Assembly: GCA_032690845.1 (NCBI GenBank)
Contig: CM064427.1
Span: 13,341,501 to 13,405,500, forward strand
Length of the DNA stretch: 64,000 bases
Origin: Eleusine coracana subsp. coracana
Taxonomy: Eukaryota > Streptophyta > Magnoliopsida > Poales > Poaceae
Reading direction: 5' to 3'
The translations under genes were made by a program, and so were the position numbers. Positions 20,965 to 32,732 of the stretch are shown piece after piece. Below the pieces are notes generated by a model. The model made no database searches, was not told the origin of the DNA, and saw only the letters and a list, made by a program, of their open reading frames with translations. The first letter of the stretch is position 1. Each line of letters starts with the position of its first letter.

Positions 20965-21915
20965 TCAACAAGGTGTACACCCATGCCTACGTGCAAACCT
21001 CAAAAATTGTGAGAAATCTAAAATTATACAACTAAGCAGAGTCGACTGGTAAAATTGTGAGAATTTAAAGCTCTCACCTGCGTGCAAACCTCGAGAAAAC
21101 CTGTACATCTTTTGCTCTTCAGCTGCTACCTCAGTGGGGATGTAACGACTCAGCTCAGTGAACCTGTTAGTGTACTCTGACACAGACATCTGTCCAAGCT
21201 TCAAGGATCGGAACTCCTCAGCCTTCCAGACCATAGCACCCCTGGGAATGTGGAAGGTGAGGAACTCATCCACAAACTGATCCCAAGTAATACTGTCAGG
21301 ATCCTCATGTGTGGCAACGAAGCTATCCCACCAAGCGCCAGCTGTGCCCACCAGCTGGTGCATGGCGAGACGCACACACACAGCATCGTCGCACTGCAGT
21401 AAGTCCAGCTTCCTCTCAATTTCTCTGAGCCAACCGTCAGCAACCAGTGGATCATCAGAACTGTTGAACTCTGACGGCTTCAGACTCATGAAAGCACTCA
21501 TGCGGTCCCCAGGCCCTTGGTGACAGAGCCCGTATCCTCCAGCCCATCCACGCTGGTTCTACCTACCAGTCGTGGTGGTCACAAGGTGCTGTATCAGCTG
21601 TGTCTGTCTAGCCATCACCTCAACGAAGTTAGGAGCAGCAAGTAGCAACTCATCCTCCACTAGCTCCTCAACCTCGTCCTCATTGCCATCAGGGGTATGC
21701 TCTCTACCCCTGCCATGGCCGCCAGCACGGCCATAGCCTCCAGCAGCTCGGCCGTGACCTCCGTCGCCACGACCACAGCCATGAGTGTCACGGCCACGGC
21801 CACGGCCTCTCAGAGCGGCACGACGCCCCCGACCATGAGGTGGCAGAGCGATCGCCTCCTCACGAGCAGCTTCCTCGAAGCGCTCGTTCAAGCGGTTGGA
21901 CCTTCTTGGTGGCAT
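20965..21915 (-). pseudogene. Tekay-like gag (N-terminal and capsid regions)
   Basis: The likely start is the ATG at 21913-21915 (MPPRRSNRLNERFEEAAREE). An Arg/Gly-rich low-complexity stretch follows at about 21690-21840. A TAG at 21559-21561 interrupts it. The capsid part continues with MSLKPSEFNSSDDPLVADGW, LREIERKLDLLQC, the retrotransposon gag hallmark AGAWWDSF, and FTELSRYIPTEVAAEE. The capsid reading frame is lost near 21000-21090 by a small indel, after which gag resumes near 20980. Gag normally forms the particle; this copy cannot. Confidence 0.85.
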
Positions 21916-22317
21916 CTGTTGCATCAGAAATTCCAATAAGAAAGACTGGTTGATCCAAAATATCATAATACTTGCATTATTGAACAAGGTATGAAATTCC
22001 ATGATGCTCAAAATAATTGCATGAATCAACTCATCCAAAAAAAATTTGTTTTGTTACGCTCACAAATCCGTTAGTTTGTTGCCAAATGACTTATATGCGT
22101 CTCCTTTAATATTAGCGGACCTTAACGCATAAACTCAAAAACTTTCCCTGTAGTATTCTTCTTGATCTTAGCAGCTTCTTCGCAGGCAAGATTTTGAGAT
22201 GAAAGAGGATCAAAAGATTCCAAGGTATGATGAAGGAGTTATAAGCTGAAAGGATGACAAGATTTGATCCTTATATTAACGTCCATTTCTAGGGGTCTCA
22301 TACCTATAGTCAAGTAT

Positions 22318-22330
22318 GGCTCTGATACCA
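22318..22330 (-). other. Primer-binding site of the Tekay-like element
   Basis: The minus strand reads TGGTATCAGAGCC, two bases inside the 5' LTR. It is complementary to the 3' end of initiator Met tRNA, the usual primer for plant gypsy and copia elements. Confidence 0.88.
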
Positions 22331-22332
22331 CC

Positions 22333-25300
22333 TGTGACGACCCGATTTTACCAAAAGGCAAAACCGTGTCGTTTGTACCTAACAGTCACTCCCAGGAGGG
22401 TGGCTTGTACAACCATTCACAAGTAATACCATAAAACCAGAACAAGACACAAAGATAAGATAGATCATCGAAGCATCATCTCCATAAGTTGAACATCAAC
22501 ATCTGAATACATGGACATGGCACGCAGGACAAGGGAGATGAACATGACATCTAGCGGAAGCGAAATGACAAAGGCGGAAGAAAAATCTACATCGGAAGTC
22601 TTCATGGGCAATACATCTCCACAGGAAACTCGAGTGTAGGCAAGGGACCGATCTACTCCTCGTCATCCACGTCGTCGAAGTTGTAGTCCAGTTCGCTGAC
22701 TTCTCCATCTCCTGAAAGCGAGAAGGGGGGCCAGCCTTGAGTACATGTCGTACTCAACAAGTGGATCAACCCCGAGTACGTGCTGTACTCAACGAGTCAT
22801 ACTATCCTAGCAAAGTATGCTATGCATGCACGTATTTCAAAAAGGGGTTAAGGCTAAGTGTGAAAAGCTAGGCTGGTAAACATTTTCTTTTAAAACATTT
22901 TAAATCATCAAGTTTTATTATCTTGCCTCATTGAGATTAACACGTCCCAACAAGGTTCAAATTTTAATCCCAGCTAATAACCTCCAATTGGGCCATGGCT
23001 CTAGGCCGGATGCAAAACAAGAGAGGGGGAAAGGAAGAGGAAAACAAATCTAATCACTATGAAAACACTCAGGCGATATCCATTACCGAGGACGCGGCTA
23101 TATATATAGATCATAACTCTGCAGAGTGATACACCTGTACCCACACGATGTGGCCCCATACATAGACTATGGTCGTAGCCTAAGCACAGAAAGGACACAC
23201 GAAATCCTTACTCATGCATGGACTGGTGTCTCCCGCGCCTCTAGAACTGAGCTCCCAGAGCCTCGCAAGACTAAGGGTCCTGAAGCTGTGATGGGCCTAC
23301 CACTCATCAAGTGGGATCTCCCTCTCGTGGAGCCGGGTCGCAACCAACAAGAACCACAAACACTATCTCATACACCTACGGCTAGAATACCAGTCCTTCG
23401 CAAGTATCAAGATTCCGTCACTACCCACACAGGGTCGATGTGGTGTGTAAGTAATAACCTGAAGACATGTGTCACGTGAATGTACCTAAAAGGGCAGTCG
23501 GGGCAGGCATCTCCATCCCCCTCCTTCTCCTGTCCAAACCTCAATAGCCAAAACCATAATAGAGACCCATAGCCTAAGTCTCTACTCAACTGTGTCTGCC
23601 ACAGACACTCTCCAAATGGGGGTTGCCTAATCTACCCCCTGGCACCTAGTATCACCTACGCCCGCCCCCACTAAATTGGGTTTTGTGGAGTTATTTGCAA
23701 ACACGCACTCACAGCACATTTTAAATCATTTACAGAAATTCATTTTATAGTGTCCAAGTGAGAGTTTGAAATTATGCGACTAAGCAGACTAAGCGTCGTC
23801 ATAGTAGCAAAACATTCAAATGGCTTAACAGTAGAAAGGTAAGCATGATATGGTTTGGGTACGATCTAGCGTCATTTTAAATAGTTTGCATGCAAAACAG
23901 TTGCAAACAACACATGCAGTTTTAGAAAAAAAACTGAGTCGACAATAGTGATCAAGGAAGGCGGCTTGCCTTGAGAGTCGGGATTCCAATCAGGGTCCAG
24001 ATCCTCAGTACGCTCCTGCTCATACTCCTACGGCTCCGGTGGGTCTGTGCATCGAATCAGGAACAACAGGTAAGTCACGTCGAATAAAGACGATCTCGAG
24101 TCAAAATTAAATTGCAATCCGAAAAGATGCAAGTTTGGCTCAATGGACACTACCAATGCGTAGAGAATAATTTTACGAAGTTAACGCAATTGGAATCATG
24201 AGAAACAGATCTAGAATAGATTTTCTAGGAATCTCTAAAGATAAACATGATATAAATGATTTTCTAGAAATAACCAGGGAATATTCCATAGAATATTCCA
24301 TTCCAGGGCTATTCCAGGAAATATTCCCTTCAATTCTGCTAACTGACTTGTGGGGCCCACTATCATTGACCATCAGAGAAAGGTCCATGGTGAACCTGGT
24401 CCATAGAAAATAGATAGTCCAGAATCAATTTGGGCCCAAACCCTACCACTACGGCCCAACCAGACTCAGCAGCCCACAGCTAGGACTTGGCCCAAGCACC
24501 AGCGCAGCTCGTGAGTCTTGGCCTCGGCCCATGCCAACTGGCCAGACCGAGCGGCCTCTTGAACAGAGCCTTGGCCCAACATCAGAACCAAGCCACAAGG
24601 CCTTGCTTCGGCCCAACAGCAAATCGGGCCATAAGGCCTGATCCTGGCCCAGCGAGGGCGTCAGCCTGTGCGCGCAAGCCAGCGCTCAGCACTGCACCGA
24701 TGGCGGTGCCCGCGCGCGCGTTGCCACGGCGCGCCGGGCGGATCTCGCATCCTAGGGCGTCGATCAAAGAGACAGAGGGACAAGAGGGCAAGCAGGTGCT
24801 TACCGTGACAGTTTGAAGAGAAAGACGACGTCGAGGTAGCTTGGAGAGGAAGGAGGCGACGGCTACAGCGGCTTCGGCCTCGGCTCAGGTAGGTGGTGAC
24901 CGCGGCCACAGATGACGGCTGCGTTCTGGCAGATCTGCGGAGAGAAGAGGGCGTGATCAAGACCCGGAGCAAGAGCACGCGACAACGGAGCAAGAACAGA
25001 ACCAAGATCAGGACGAGACTCACCGACGACGGGGAATTCTTTGGCGAGAACCCCACGGCGGCGACGTGACGGCTTCCAATCCTCCTCCTTTTCAGCCTAA
25101 AACACAACGAGGTCAACTCCAGGGGAGGGGCAAGAACATGAGGAAGAAGGCTAGAGTGACACGGCTTACCGGCGGTGATTGCTTGGCTCGCCACATGCTA
25201 GCGGCAGAGGAGAAGACGATGCCCTTCGGCCTGGTGGCGCAGAAGGGAAAATGGGGAAACAAGTGCTGCTAAGGGGGTACTTATAGGAGGTAGCAAGGGT

Positions 25301-25671
25301 TTTCGGGGCGAGACACTTGGACAAGAGCGAGCCACGTCGTCTGGCTTCCGTGTCAAGACTCTGCGAGCAATCCTATCCGGAGGCGCCGTCGGTGCTGCGA
25401 CCGTACAGTCGAGAGAAAGGAGAAAGCGACAGGGACAGGCGCTCTGCTGGGCCGACTAGGCTGGCTTCTGGGCACGGGCTTCAGACCAGCGAGCGAAAAG
25501 GGAGGTGGGCCGAGATTGGAAGGAAAAGAGAAATCGGCCCAAAACATCTAGCGCCTAGAAAAACGATTTGGCAAATGTTTGAACACAGATTCACATGAAT
25601 TTTGAATTCGAACTTGCTCCAGATTTAAATTCCAAACTGATTTTTGAATACAAATCTTATGGGCCATTATA
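22333..25671 (-). repeat. Tekay-like 5' LTR, 3339 bp
   Basis: The plus strand runs TGTGACGACCCGATTTTACC to GGGCCATTATA, and the expected ACA end is mutated to ATA. It is the partner of 5314-8662. The CCCTC duplication follows at 25672-25676. It has the same GC-rich block (about 24480-25270), and the reading frames there differ from the partner's. Confidence 0.92.
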
Positions 25672-25676
25672 CCCTC

Positions 25677-26553
25677 ATCATGGAAGTAGCAATATCCAAA
25701 ATATCTTCATAATTTTGAGTGTAAGTTACTTATCACTCCTGGCTTGTATATCCTCCCTAAGACACCTAAACAATAAAAAACTAACTTGTTACAAAATCTG
25801 GACTCTAACAACAAACTCTGGATATTATGACATCAGTATCTCTGCAATATTGCATCGTGGCTGAATGAAACAGAGGCTGGAACCAGATCCGTCACGTGGC
25901 CCATCAAATAAGCTTTCCAACGGATACTTATACGTGCAAAACGGACTCTAGACGTGAGAGATATGGACCTTTTATTGTGGGTATGCCCAGCTGTCACAAG
26001 ATCAATCCGAAGTTGATTCAAACCTTCCTAATACTCAAATTCCGTATAAAAAACGCCTTGAATCCGTGTAGAACATGAAAATGAAGTCTCCTAATAGTTT
26101 GGAAACCCATAGATATATCCATCAGAAAAGTCATGTAAATCTAGGACTTTCAATCTTTACTAATCCTCATGCATCGCCTTGGCAACCAATGCAACATGTA
26201 TTAAAACTCCATAACTACTTGTAGAAATCTTCAAATCATACACCGTTTGATTCATTGAAAAGAATACTTCATAACCATTCTAAAATATTAACTTATTCAT
26301 CCTCAAACACCTCTGTAACCATGCATATATCTTCATAGATTTGACAAACATGCAATTAAACTTGAAATAGTCCACCATATCCTTAGGAGTGCGAGCATGC
26401 CATTTCCGTCATTGTTTCCACTTTTTTTGTAATGCTCGTGTCGGGTGTCTCCAAAACGTGTGTCATGAAGCTAGATCCCCAAGGCATGTTTGACCAATGC
26501 CTAGGACACATTTCTTATTCATGTCATTCAATGACTGGTTATCTCTATCTCTA
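25677..26553. other. Unassigned spacer right of the Tekay-like element
   Basis: AT-rich with no open frame of note and no partner repeat in the window. It ends with a short CTATCT tandem run at about 26543-26558, just before the Helitron-like start. Confidence 0.5.
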
Positions 26554-27597
26554 TCTCTACTAGAAAAAAATCCCAAGTGCATTCTATCTCTCACCTGCAC
26601 CTTCGTCCAACCAATCTATCCCACCTGCGATTCGTCGTCCGCTCTTGCGATCAATCGTGCGCACGCACCTGCGATCGAAATTGCCGCACCCACGATATGG
26701 TCATCTGCAGCTGTAGTCCTCCGATGTGAACCGCACCTCCATTCCCTCCCGCACGTCACCCGCCTCATCTCCTCACCCGCACATCGCGCGCACTCCCTCC
26801 CTCTCCCGCATGCTGCCTGCGAACCCATCGCCACCCCCTCTGTTTCTTCACCATGTACCGCCAGTTCGTCACTCCCGTAGATCCTCCCACCACGTCCACG
26901 CCTTGGGCGTCCTACCGACGACGCGCTGTGTGATCGCCGGGACGAACAACTGCAGGCCCATGACGGTGATGAGATCCCACGCTGTGCTCCTGCGACCCTA
27001 TTTGCAACAATTCCTCGCTGGCGATCCTGCATGGAGTCCGATGTTGCTGATGCACCCTGGTGCTCCACTCGATTGATGGTTGGAGGGATGCAGCGGCACA
27101 GCTGATCTGTGCTCAAGAGACACGGCACTGTGGCCGCGTGCGAGGGAGGCGGCAATGCGCGAGGGACCTGCGAACGCCAAGGGTTCAAAAACCGTCGGAA
27201 ACCGGTCGAAAACCGCGGTTTTCGGCAAAGCCGGACACCGGTTTTCGACCGGTCGAAATTTAAATTTTTAAAATTTGAAAAAATTTGTATTAAAAAATAT
27301 AACAAACAACTAGAGGGAAACCGTTGAATTATGATGAAACAACCTTATAAAATTAAGAAAGTTTGACTGGGATAAAAATTACAGAAAGATGAAACAAAAA
27401 AAAAGAAAAAGAAAAAAGAAAACTCACCTTATCCTCTTCTCCCTACCCCCACGGTTCATTCTTTCTCTTCTCCCCAACTCCCTGCACGACCCGAAGCTCA
27501 CTCCTCACCAAATCGCCATCCCCTTCGCTAATCCTCCCCAAAATTCCAAATCGGTGTCGGTTAGCAGGCCAGCAGCACCGGCAACCGCCAAGATCTC

Positions 27598-27755
27598 CGG
27601 CTAGCCGAGCGATTTGGGCGGCTAGCAGGGCGCCGAAGCGGCTAGCCGAGGAAGGCGGGGCACCGGTCGATTACCGCTCAGCTAGCCAGTTATGGGTGGC
27701 AGCTAGCCGCTCCCGTGTGTCAGTTTGCCGAGCCTGCAGAGCGGCTAGCCGTCCC
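27598..27755. repeat. Subterminal GGCTAGCCG palindrome cluster of the hAT element
   Basis: Six copies or near-copies of (G)GCTAGCCG lie within about 150 bp (near 27599, 27621, 27639, 27683, 27702 and 27742). Further ones lie near the other end (about 29773 and 29823). Repeated short motifs beside both termini are the usual transposase-binding arrangement in hAT elements. Confidence 0.65.
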
Positions 27756-27889
27756 TTGCATCGGTTTACTAACTGTTTTTTTTCTTGTCTTGAGCTTTAT
27801 TTCTTTTATTAACCAATATAGGTAGCTAGGTAATATGAGGATTTTAATTAGAAAATGCACATGTTATATGCACATGGTAAATCGAGGCC

Positions 27890-29280
27890 ATGGCGGATTG
27901 TAGTCAAAGCGATATCATTTGGGAGCATGGGAAGAACATATATCCAGGCTTTGCATGCAAGTATTGCAAGACACGGAACAAGGGGGGGTGGTGCCACTCA
28001 TTTCAAAGAACACTTGGCAGGACGTGGAAGCAATGTTGTGTCTTGCACTCTTGTTCCGGTGGAGGTTCGTGATTATTTCCATCATGAGTTGGATAGAACT
28101 ACCGATAAGAGGAGGGGTAGGCAACAAGAGAGGTTGAGAAGAGAGGAAATTGCCGCCAAAGGGAATATGGACGATGAGGATGATGAGGAGTTGCAGCGTG
28201 CCTTGCATGAGTCACGGGAGGAGGAGGCATACGCGAGGCGAGTACGTGAGCAAGGTGGGCAATACGAGCACGGTGGTGGATCGTCTCAACCTAGGGGCAG
28301 TGAAGGTGGTGGATTAATAGGGATGTTGAAGAGGTCCGTCTTTCGAAATGGAAAAGGGGAGAAGGTGCAAACAAGGATTGACACTGGGCCGTGGACAGCG
28401 AAGAGTAAACTCGTAAGGCGGACAATTGGGAAGGCTTGGTCTAAATGGTTTCTAGCAGAAGCCATTCCTGGTAAAAAGGCCGATAGTCCTTATTTCACTA
28501 GCGCTGTGGAGGATTCACAAAAGGGTAAGTTTATTTCATTGTTTTGTAACTTACCATTAAGTTTATAACATATGAGATCTTATAAGTTCAAATTTGTAGC
28601 TGAGGGCATCCCCAGTCCAATGGATCAAGAAATAGATGGTACGTATTTAGATGCAAATGAGGAAGACATCAAAAAGCAGTTCCAAGGGAATTGCAAAGGA
28701 TTACTGGCACAAGTTCTCTTGTTGAGTGGGCAAAGGAACATGTGGGAGATACACACATAGGCAAGCGGAAATATAAAGCTGTTTCAAGGAAACCTAATCC
28801 AAAAAAGAAGAAAATTGTTGATCCACAACCAGTTCCCAGTGATGAGTCTACTGCTAGTGAAGTTCCAAGAAAAAGCCCGCCGTATCAAGAGTCGGACGAT
28901 AGTAGCTCCAAATCTGATTCAAATGACGACGCGGGTGACGTGGGTGGTAGGACGGTTCCACCGTCCACTCTTCAGTTCACAGGTCAAATATCTTATTGTA
29001 ATATTTATTAAGTTCACAACATTAATCACTAACTCCAGCCTTCTATTTATAGGTGAGCAAGACTTCACACATGCTATCCAAGATCAAGATCATGGTGCTC
29101 CACAATCTCAAAAGATGACCGTTACGGATCATGGCAGAGGCAAGGGTAGGCAACATCATTACGGATCCTACCTCTCCCCTGAGGAAAGTGAGTCTTCATT
29201 TACCCCAACTAGTGACACAACGCCTGGTTACATTCATTACATGCTTCCTGATGCAAGCCTTGAACGGCCTCCAACATGAG
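27890..29280 (+). pseudogene. hAT transposase remnant (BED zinc finger, internal deletion)
   Basis: The N-terminal part reads IIWEHGKNIYPGFACKYCKT, then crosses a run of seven G (about 27983-27990) where the frame shifts, and continues GGGATHFKEHLAGRGSNV, completing the C2-H2 BED finger. Next are VPVEVRDYFHHELDRTTDK and an acidic stretch, then WTAKSKLVRRTIGKAWSKWF and a GT-bounded intron after SAVEDSQK. It resumes with AEGIPSPMDQEIDGTYLDAN. The protein then jumps to a C-terminal tail (SSLVEWAKEHVGDTH, with Ser/Asp-rich sequence). The DUF659 core and the dimerisation domain between them are missing. BED fingers bind transposon ends. Confidence 0.75.
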
Positions 29281-30121
29281 TCTATGAGTGGCAAGATCCA
29301 GATTTTTATAACCAGATATTTTCATAATGGCAAACAACTTCACATTGGACGAGATTAAGTTGGCAACAATACAAGGCGGATTTGTTGCATGAACGTGGGA
29401 TTGCGGTCATGTCTATCGAGGAGTACAACCGGGCATGTTATAATTAGAATGAGGCACCATGGTTTTGAGTGTAGGAGGTCATTGCATCACTTGTATTACT
29501 ACATAAACTATGTTCTATTTATCTATGTACTTTTAAATGGACATGTATGAACTATGTTTGAATTCTTGTGAAATTTATATTATGAGTGTTCTATGGATCA
29601 TATGTTGATAAAGTATGCCTAAGCCTGTCACAAATACTTAGCAAACTTCATGCCAAAATTTTCATCATTTTTGCACCATTTCTCACCTTATTTTTTATTT
29701 ATTTACTTAAATTCTAGTTTCTGGGACTGTTAAACCGATAAACCGGTTAAACCGCTCGGCTTACCAAGAAAACTGGTTGGCTAACCGGTTTCTGATTCAA
29801 ATGGTTTCGTTTTCAAATTTTGGCCGGCTAGCCGACTGGTTTTACCAGTTTTCACGGTTTTCGCCAAACCGGCCCCGAGCGGTTTCTACGGTTCAAATGA
29901 TTTTTCAATCCCTGGCAAGCGCGCAATGATGGAGGATGACGACCATCGAGGTACGCTCATGGTCGGCGACGGCCCCTGCTGCTTTCTTCCACTGGTGGAG
30001 CAATATTATTTTATTTGATGGGATAAAATATGCTCTGACTTTCCCATGCACCAGGGGACGAGAGGGATCCGGGATGGGCCATCGGTAGGCAGCGCTGGGG
30101 GTGTCCGATCTACAGACACAA

Positions 30122-30256
30122 CACTACGGGGAAAATCGTTGTTTGCCGAGTGTCTATTTGTTTGCCGAGTGTAAAATGTTAGACACTCGGTAAACACGCA
30201 CATTTGCCGAGTGCTTCGAAGAGGACACTCGACATTTTTCATTTTATACTGTAGTG
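30122..30256. mobile_element. Miniature CACTA element, 135 bp
   Basis: It begins CACTACGGGGAAAATCG and ends ACTGTAGTG. Inside are three or four copies of the TTTGCCGAGTG subterminal motif familiar from grass CACTA transposons, on both strands. The 3-bp flanks (CAA and AAG) do not match, so the ends may be recombined. Confidence 0.65.
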
Positions 30257-30354
30257 AAGAAACACTATGCCAAACTTGTTTCAGAATAAATTATTTTTCG
30301 GCATACTTTAGCTGTCTGGGATAGTTTTCATCTAAGGAAGGCTAGAGGTCCAAG

Positions 30355-31476
30355 CACTACCACAAAACACAGTTGTAGTGGCGGGTTGAAGTGCACTGAA
30401 GCGGCAGTCCAACCAACCCACTGCTATCAAATCGCAAACAAAAAGAAATTTTTATTACGACGAATTTTTGAAAAAAAAACAACCCACGCCGCAGCCACCC
30501 CGCCCGCGCCAAGGCCAGATCTACCTAGGGTCCGGGCGGATCCGTGCGGGAGAAGGGCGCCGGGCTGGTTACGTGTTGTAGTCGCCACCTTCGCGCTAGG
30601 CCCGCCTTGGTCGCCGCCTCGAGCCTCGGCCACCCGCAGCTTGGTTTGGGCCTTGCCGTCGCTCCCGCCCCACGACGACATCAGGTGGAGGAAGGGAGGG
30701 CACCGCCTCGGCAAATCCGCCACCGACCCGTCCTCGACAGATCCAGGCCGCTGTCGCGACCCAGACTAGCCGTCGACGTGCACCAGGCCGCCCGCCGTCG
30801 CCTCGCCGAGCGTGGAGGGGGAGGGAGAGGGAGGCGCTCGATTCCACGCGTGGAGGGGGAGGGAGGGGGAGGCAGTCGACGCCGCGCATGGAGGGGGAGG
30901 GAGGGGGAGGCAGTCGATGCCGCGCGTGGAGTGGGAGGGAGGAGGAGGTGCTCGCCGCCGCGGATTGAGAAGGAGGGAGGGGGGAGGCGCTCGCCACCGC
31001 ACCTGGAGGGGGAGGGAGGGGGAGGCGCTCGTCGCTTCGCTGCACCTGGAGGGGAGAGGGAGGGGGAGGCGCGGCGCTAGATGTGGTGAGGCGGCGGCGC
31101 TGGATGAGGGGAGAGGGAGGAGCTGCCAGTAGAGAGGAAGAAGGATTGAAACCCTAGTTGTTCTTTCATATCTAGTAGCAAGCGGGTTATTTGGGCCGGA
31201 TATGGTTAACGGGCCACTTGAGCATAGTAACATTGGTCAACAAAGTTAACAGCCGCTAAAAATTGATTTTTAGTTGCGGTTGATTTTGTTGACCGCCGCT
31301 AAAAATAAAAATTAGTTTATAGCAACGGTTGATAATGTCAACCACGGCTAAAATGACCCCTGTAGCGGCGGGTCGTATCGGGACAGGCCTTCTAGATCCT
31401 GTAGCAGTGGTTCACTTTTGCTCGCGCCGCTATGGCGTTTTCCCTGCGGCCGCTACATGGCATATTTGTGGTAGTG
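30355..31476. mobile_element. Non-autonomous CACTA element, 1122 bp, duplication AAG
   Basis: The ends are CACTACCACAAAACACAG and the reverse complement of CACTACCACAAATATGCC, giving a 12-bp inverted repeat CACTACCACAAA. The 3-bp target duplication AAG is at 30352-30354 and 31477-31479. Subterminal GTAGTGGCGGG and CCGCCGCTAAAAAT blocks are present. The interior is GC-rich with a purine-rich tandem array; open frames there are on both strands and repetitive, so no transposase is claimed. Confidence 0.85.
30805..31080. repeat. Imperfect tandem array of ~55-bp units rich in GGAGGGGGAGGGAGG
   Basis: About six copies of a unit containing 'gtggagggggagggaggggg' and 'aggc(a/g)(g/c)tcg' with variable spacers, inside the CACTA element. 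The purine strand has dense G-tracts that could form quadruplexes. Long ORFs on both strands are a by-product. Confidence 0.7.
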
Positions 31477-31889
31477 AAGATTTGCATCATGGTGTGTTTT
31501 TCTCATATCTATTATTATGCTAGCATATTTGCTTCTCTATAACTTTCTTCGTCATTGAAGCACTAATCTAATATATAGTGATGGTCATTTCCCTAGGTGC
31601 AAATCATATTTTATTATACTTCATTGTTTCATGATAATTAGTCGGGTGCCTCCATCTTGGATACTCTTGTGATGTATACGTTTAGATAATGTTGTTGACA
31701 ATGGCCTATTATCTTAACAATATGGTGGACCGTCATATAGTAATGTTTTTGCGTGCATTCATCTGTTACTAATTTTATGCTGGGCAATCTGGAATTATAA
31801 AGGGAAGGTCATATATTATGTTCACTATGATGATGTCATTCAGTATAAGCATCATTACCATTTACCATCTTATTGCCAAAATAAATTGA

Positions 31890-32732
31890 AGAGTGAAGTG
31901 CATCACAGGTCCTTCAACTATTTAGTAATACTCATATAGGGCCATGAAATTTAAAAGTGACCATTTGTATCCCTAAATTATTCCTAAATGATCATTCAAG
32001 TCCATCAATTCTATAGAGACCCCCTAAAGTCCATGATCTATATATATTATGTCAATCAGATCCATAACATCGCCACTAATCGGCTCTACACGCGCGTCGC
32101 CGCCGCAACACAACCGGTATCCATGCGAGCATCACCGAACCTCCACGACGACACCAACTAGTAGCAGTTGCACTCTGTCAGTTGCATCCTTGTCCATCCA
32201 TCTAACCTTGTTCTTCCCATCGTGACATCATCTTCCCGTGCTCGTTACTCGTTAACCATGAAGATGGCTTGTCCGATACCCGCGATAACGGTCTAATTTC
32301 TGTGCATGGTGTCCTTCACACATGACATGTCACTATCATCACCGCCCGGCGGGCAGACCGGAATTCCCATGGTCGGCAGGCATAGGCCTAGATGGGGAGA
32401 GCGCGGCCGTGACGGGCAGAGCGTGCCTTCTGTTAGTTGGCATCATCGTGTAGGCTCAGCAGCACTCGTTTGTGGAGCGGTTGTACAGTGGTGACATCGC
32501 ACATAGAGAGCGGTTTGATGATGGCATTGTGCTTGGGGAATGGATGGATGACCACAATAAGGACCTAGTTGATATAAGATAAATAGATCATGGATTTATG
32601 GGATCACTATAAAGTTCATGGACTTGAATAATCATTCTAAATAATTCAAGGACCCAGATGGTTACTTTGAGAGTTCGTAGACCTATATCATCATTTCTAA
32701 ATAGTTTAAGTACCTGCGGTGTATTTCACTCT
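31890..32732. mobile_element. Mutator-like (or other long-TIR) non-autonomous element
   Basis: Long imperfect terminal repeats, about 100 bp or more, begin AGAGTGAAGTGCATCACAGG at the left. The right end reads AGAGTGAAATACACCGCAGG as the reverse complement. The 9-mer AAAATAAAT lies at 31878-31886 and 32733-32741. It is immediately adjacent on the right and three bases away on the left. A 9-bp duplication and long TIRs fit Mutator-like elements. The middle (about 32080-32500) is GC-rich, perhaps captured sequence; no protein was recognised. Confidence 0.6.

Larger units (their letters stand above)
5314..25671 (-). mobile_element. Tekay-like chromovirus (Ty3/gypsy) with complete ends, hosting three nested CRM insertions
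   Basis: Both LTRs are present (5314-8662 and 22333-25671). Outside them is a 5-bp target duplication, CCCTC, at 5309-5313 and 25672-25676. Inside the right LTR is the primer-binding site TGGTATCAGAGCC. Before the left LTR is a purine tract (AAGGGGGGAGGTC on the minus strand). Internal order on the minus strand is gag, zinc knuckle, protease, RT, RNase H, integrase and chromodomain. That order, with multi-kilobase LTRs and a chromodomain, is the Tekay/Del clade. Removing the three nested elements and one copy of each duplication leaves roughly 11.9 kb. Many in-frame stops make it inactive. Confidence 0.92.
27178..29914 (+). mobile_element. Non-autonomous hAT element
   Basis: The terminal inverted repeats are CAAGGGTTCAAAAACC at the left and the reverse complement of CAGGGATTGAAAAATC at the right. 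The flanking 8-mers GCGAACGC (27170-27177) and GCAAGCGC (29915-29922) match at six of eight bases, the two differences being G/A transitions, as for an aged hAT duplication. Rich repeats of ACCGGTTT and GGCTAGCCG types lie near both ends. The interior encodes a BED-type transposase start and end, but the catalytic middle is gone. Confidence 0.75.

Noticed and set aside
26497..27305. ORFs up to 229 codons on both strands
   Set aside because: GC-rich, Arg/Ser/Pro-rich, overlapping on opposite strands, with no domain recognised; the longest runs through a hAT terminal repeat.
30386..31233. ORFs up to 178 codons on both strands
   Set aside because: They arise from the purine-rich tandem array inside the CACTA element.
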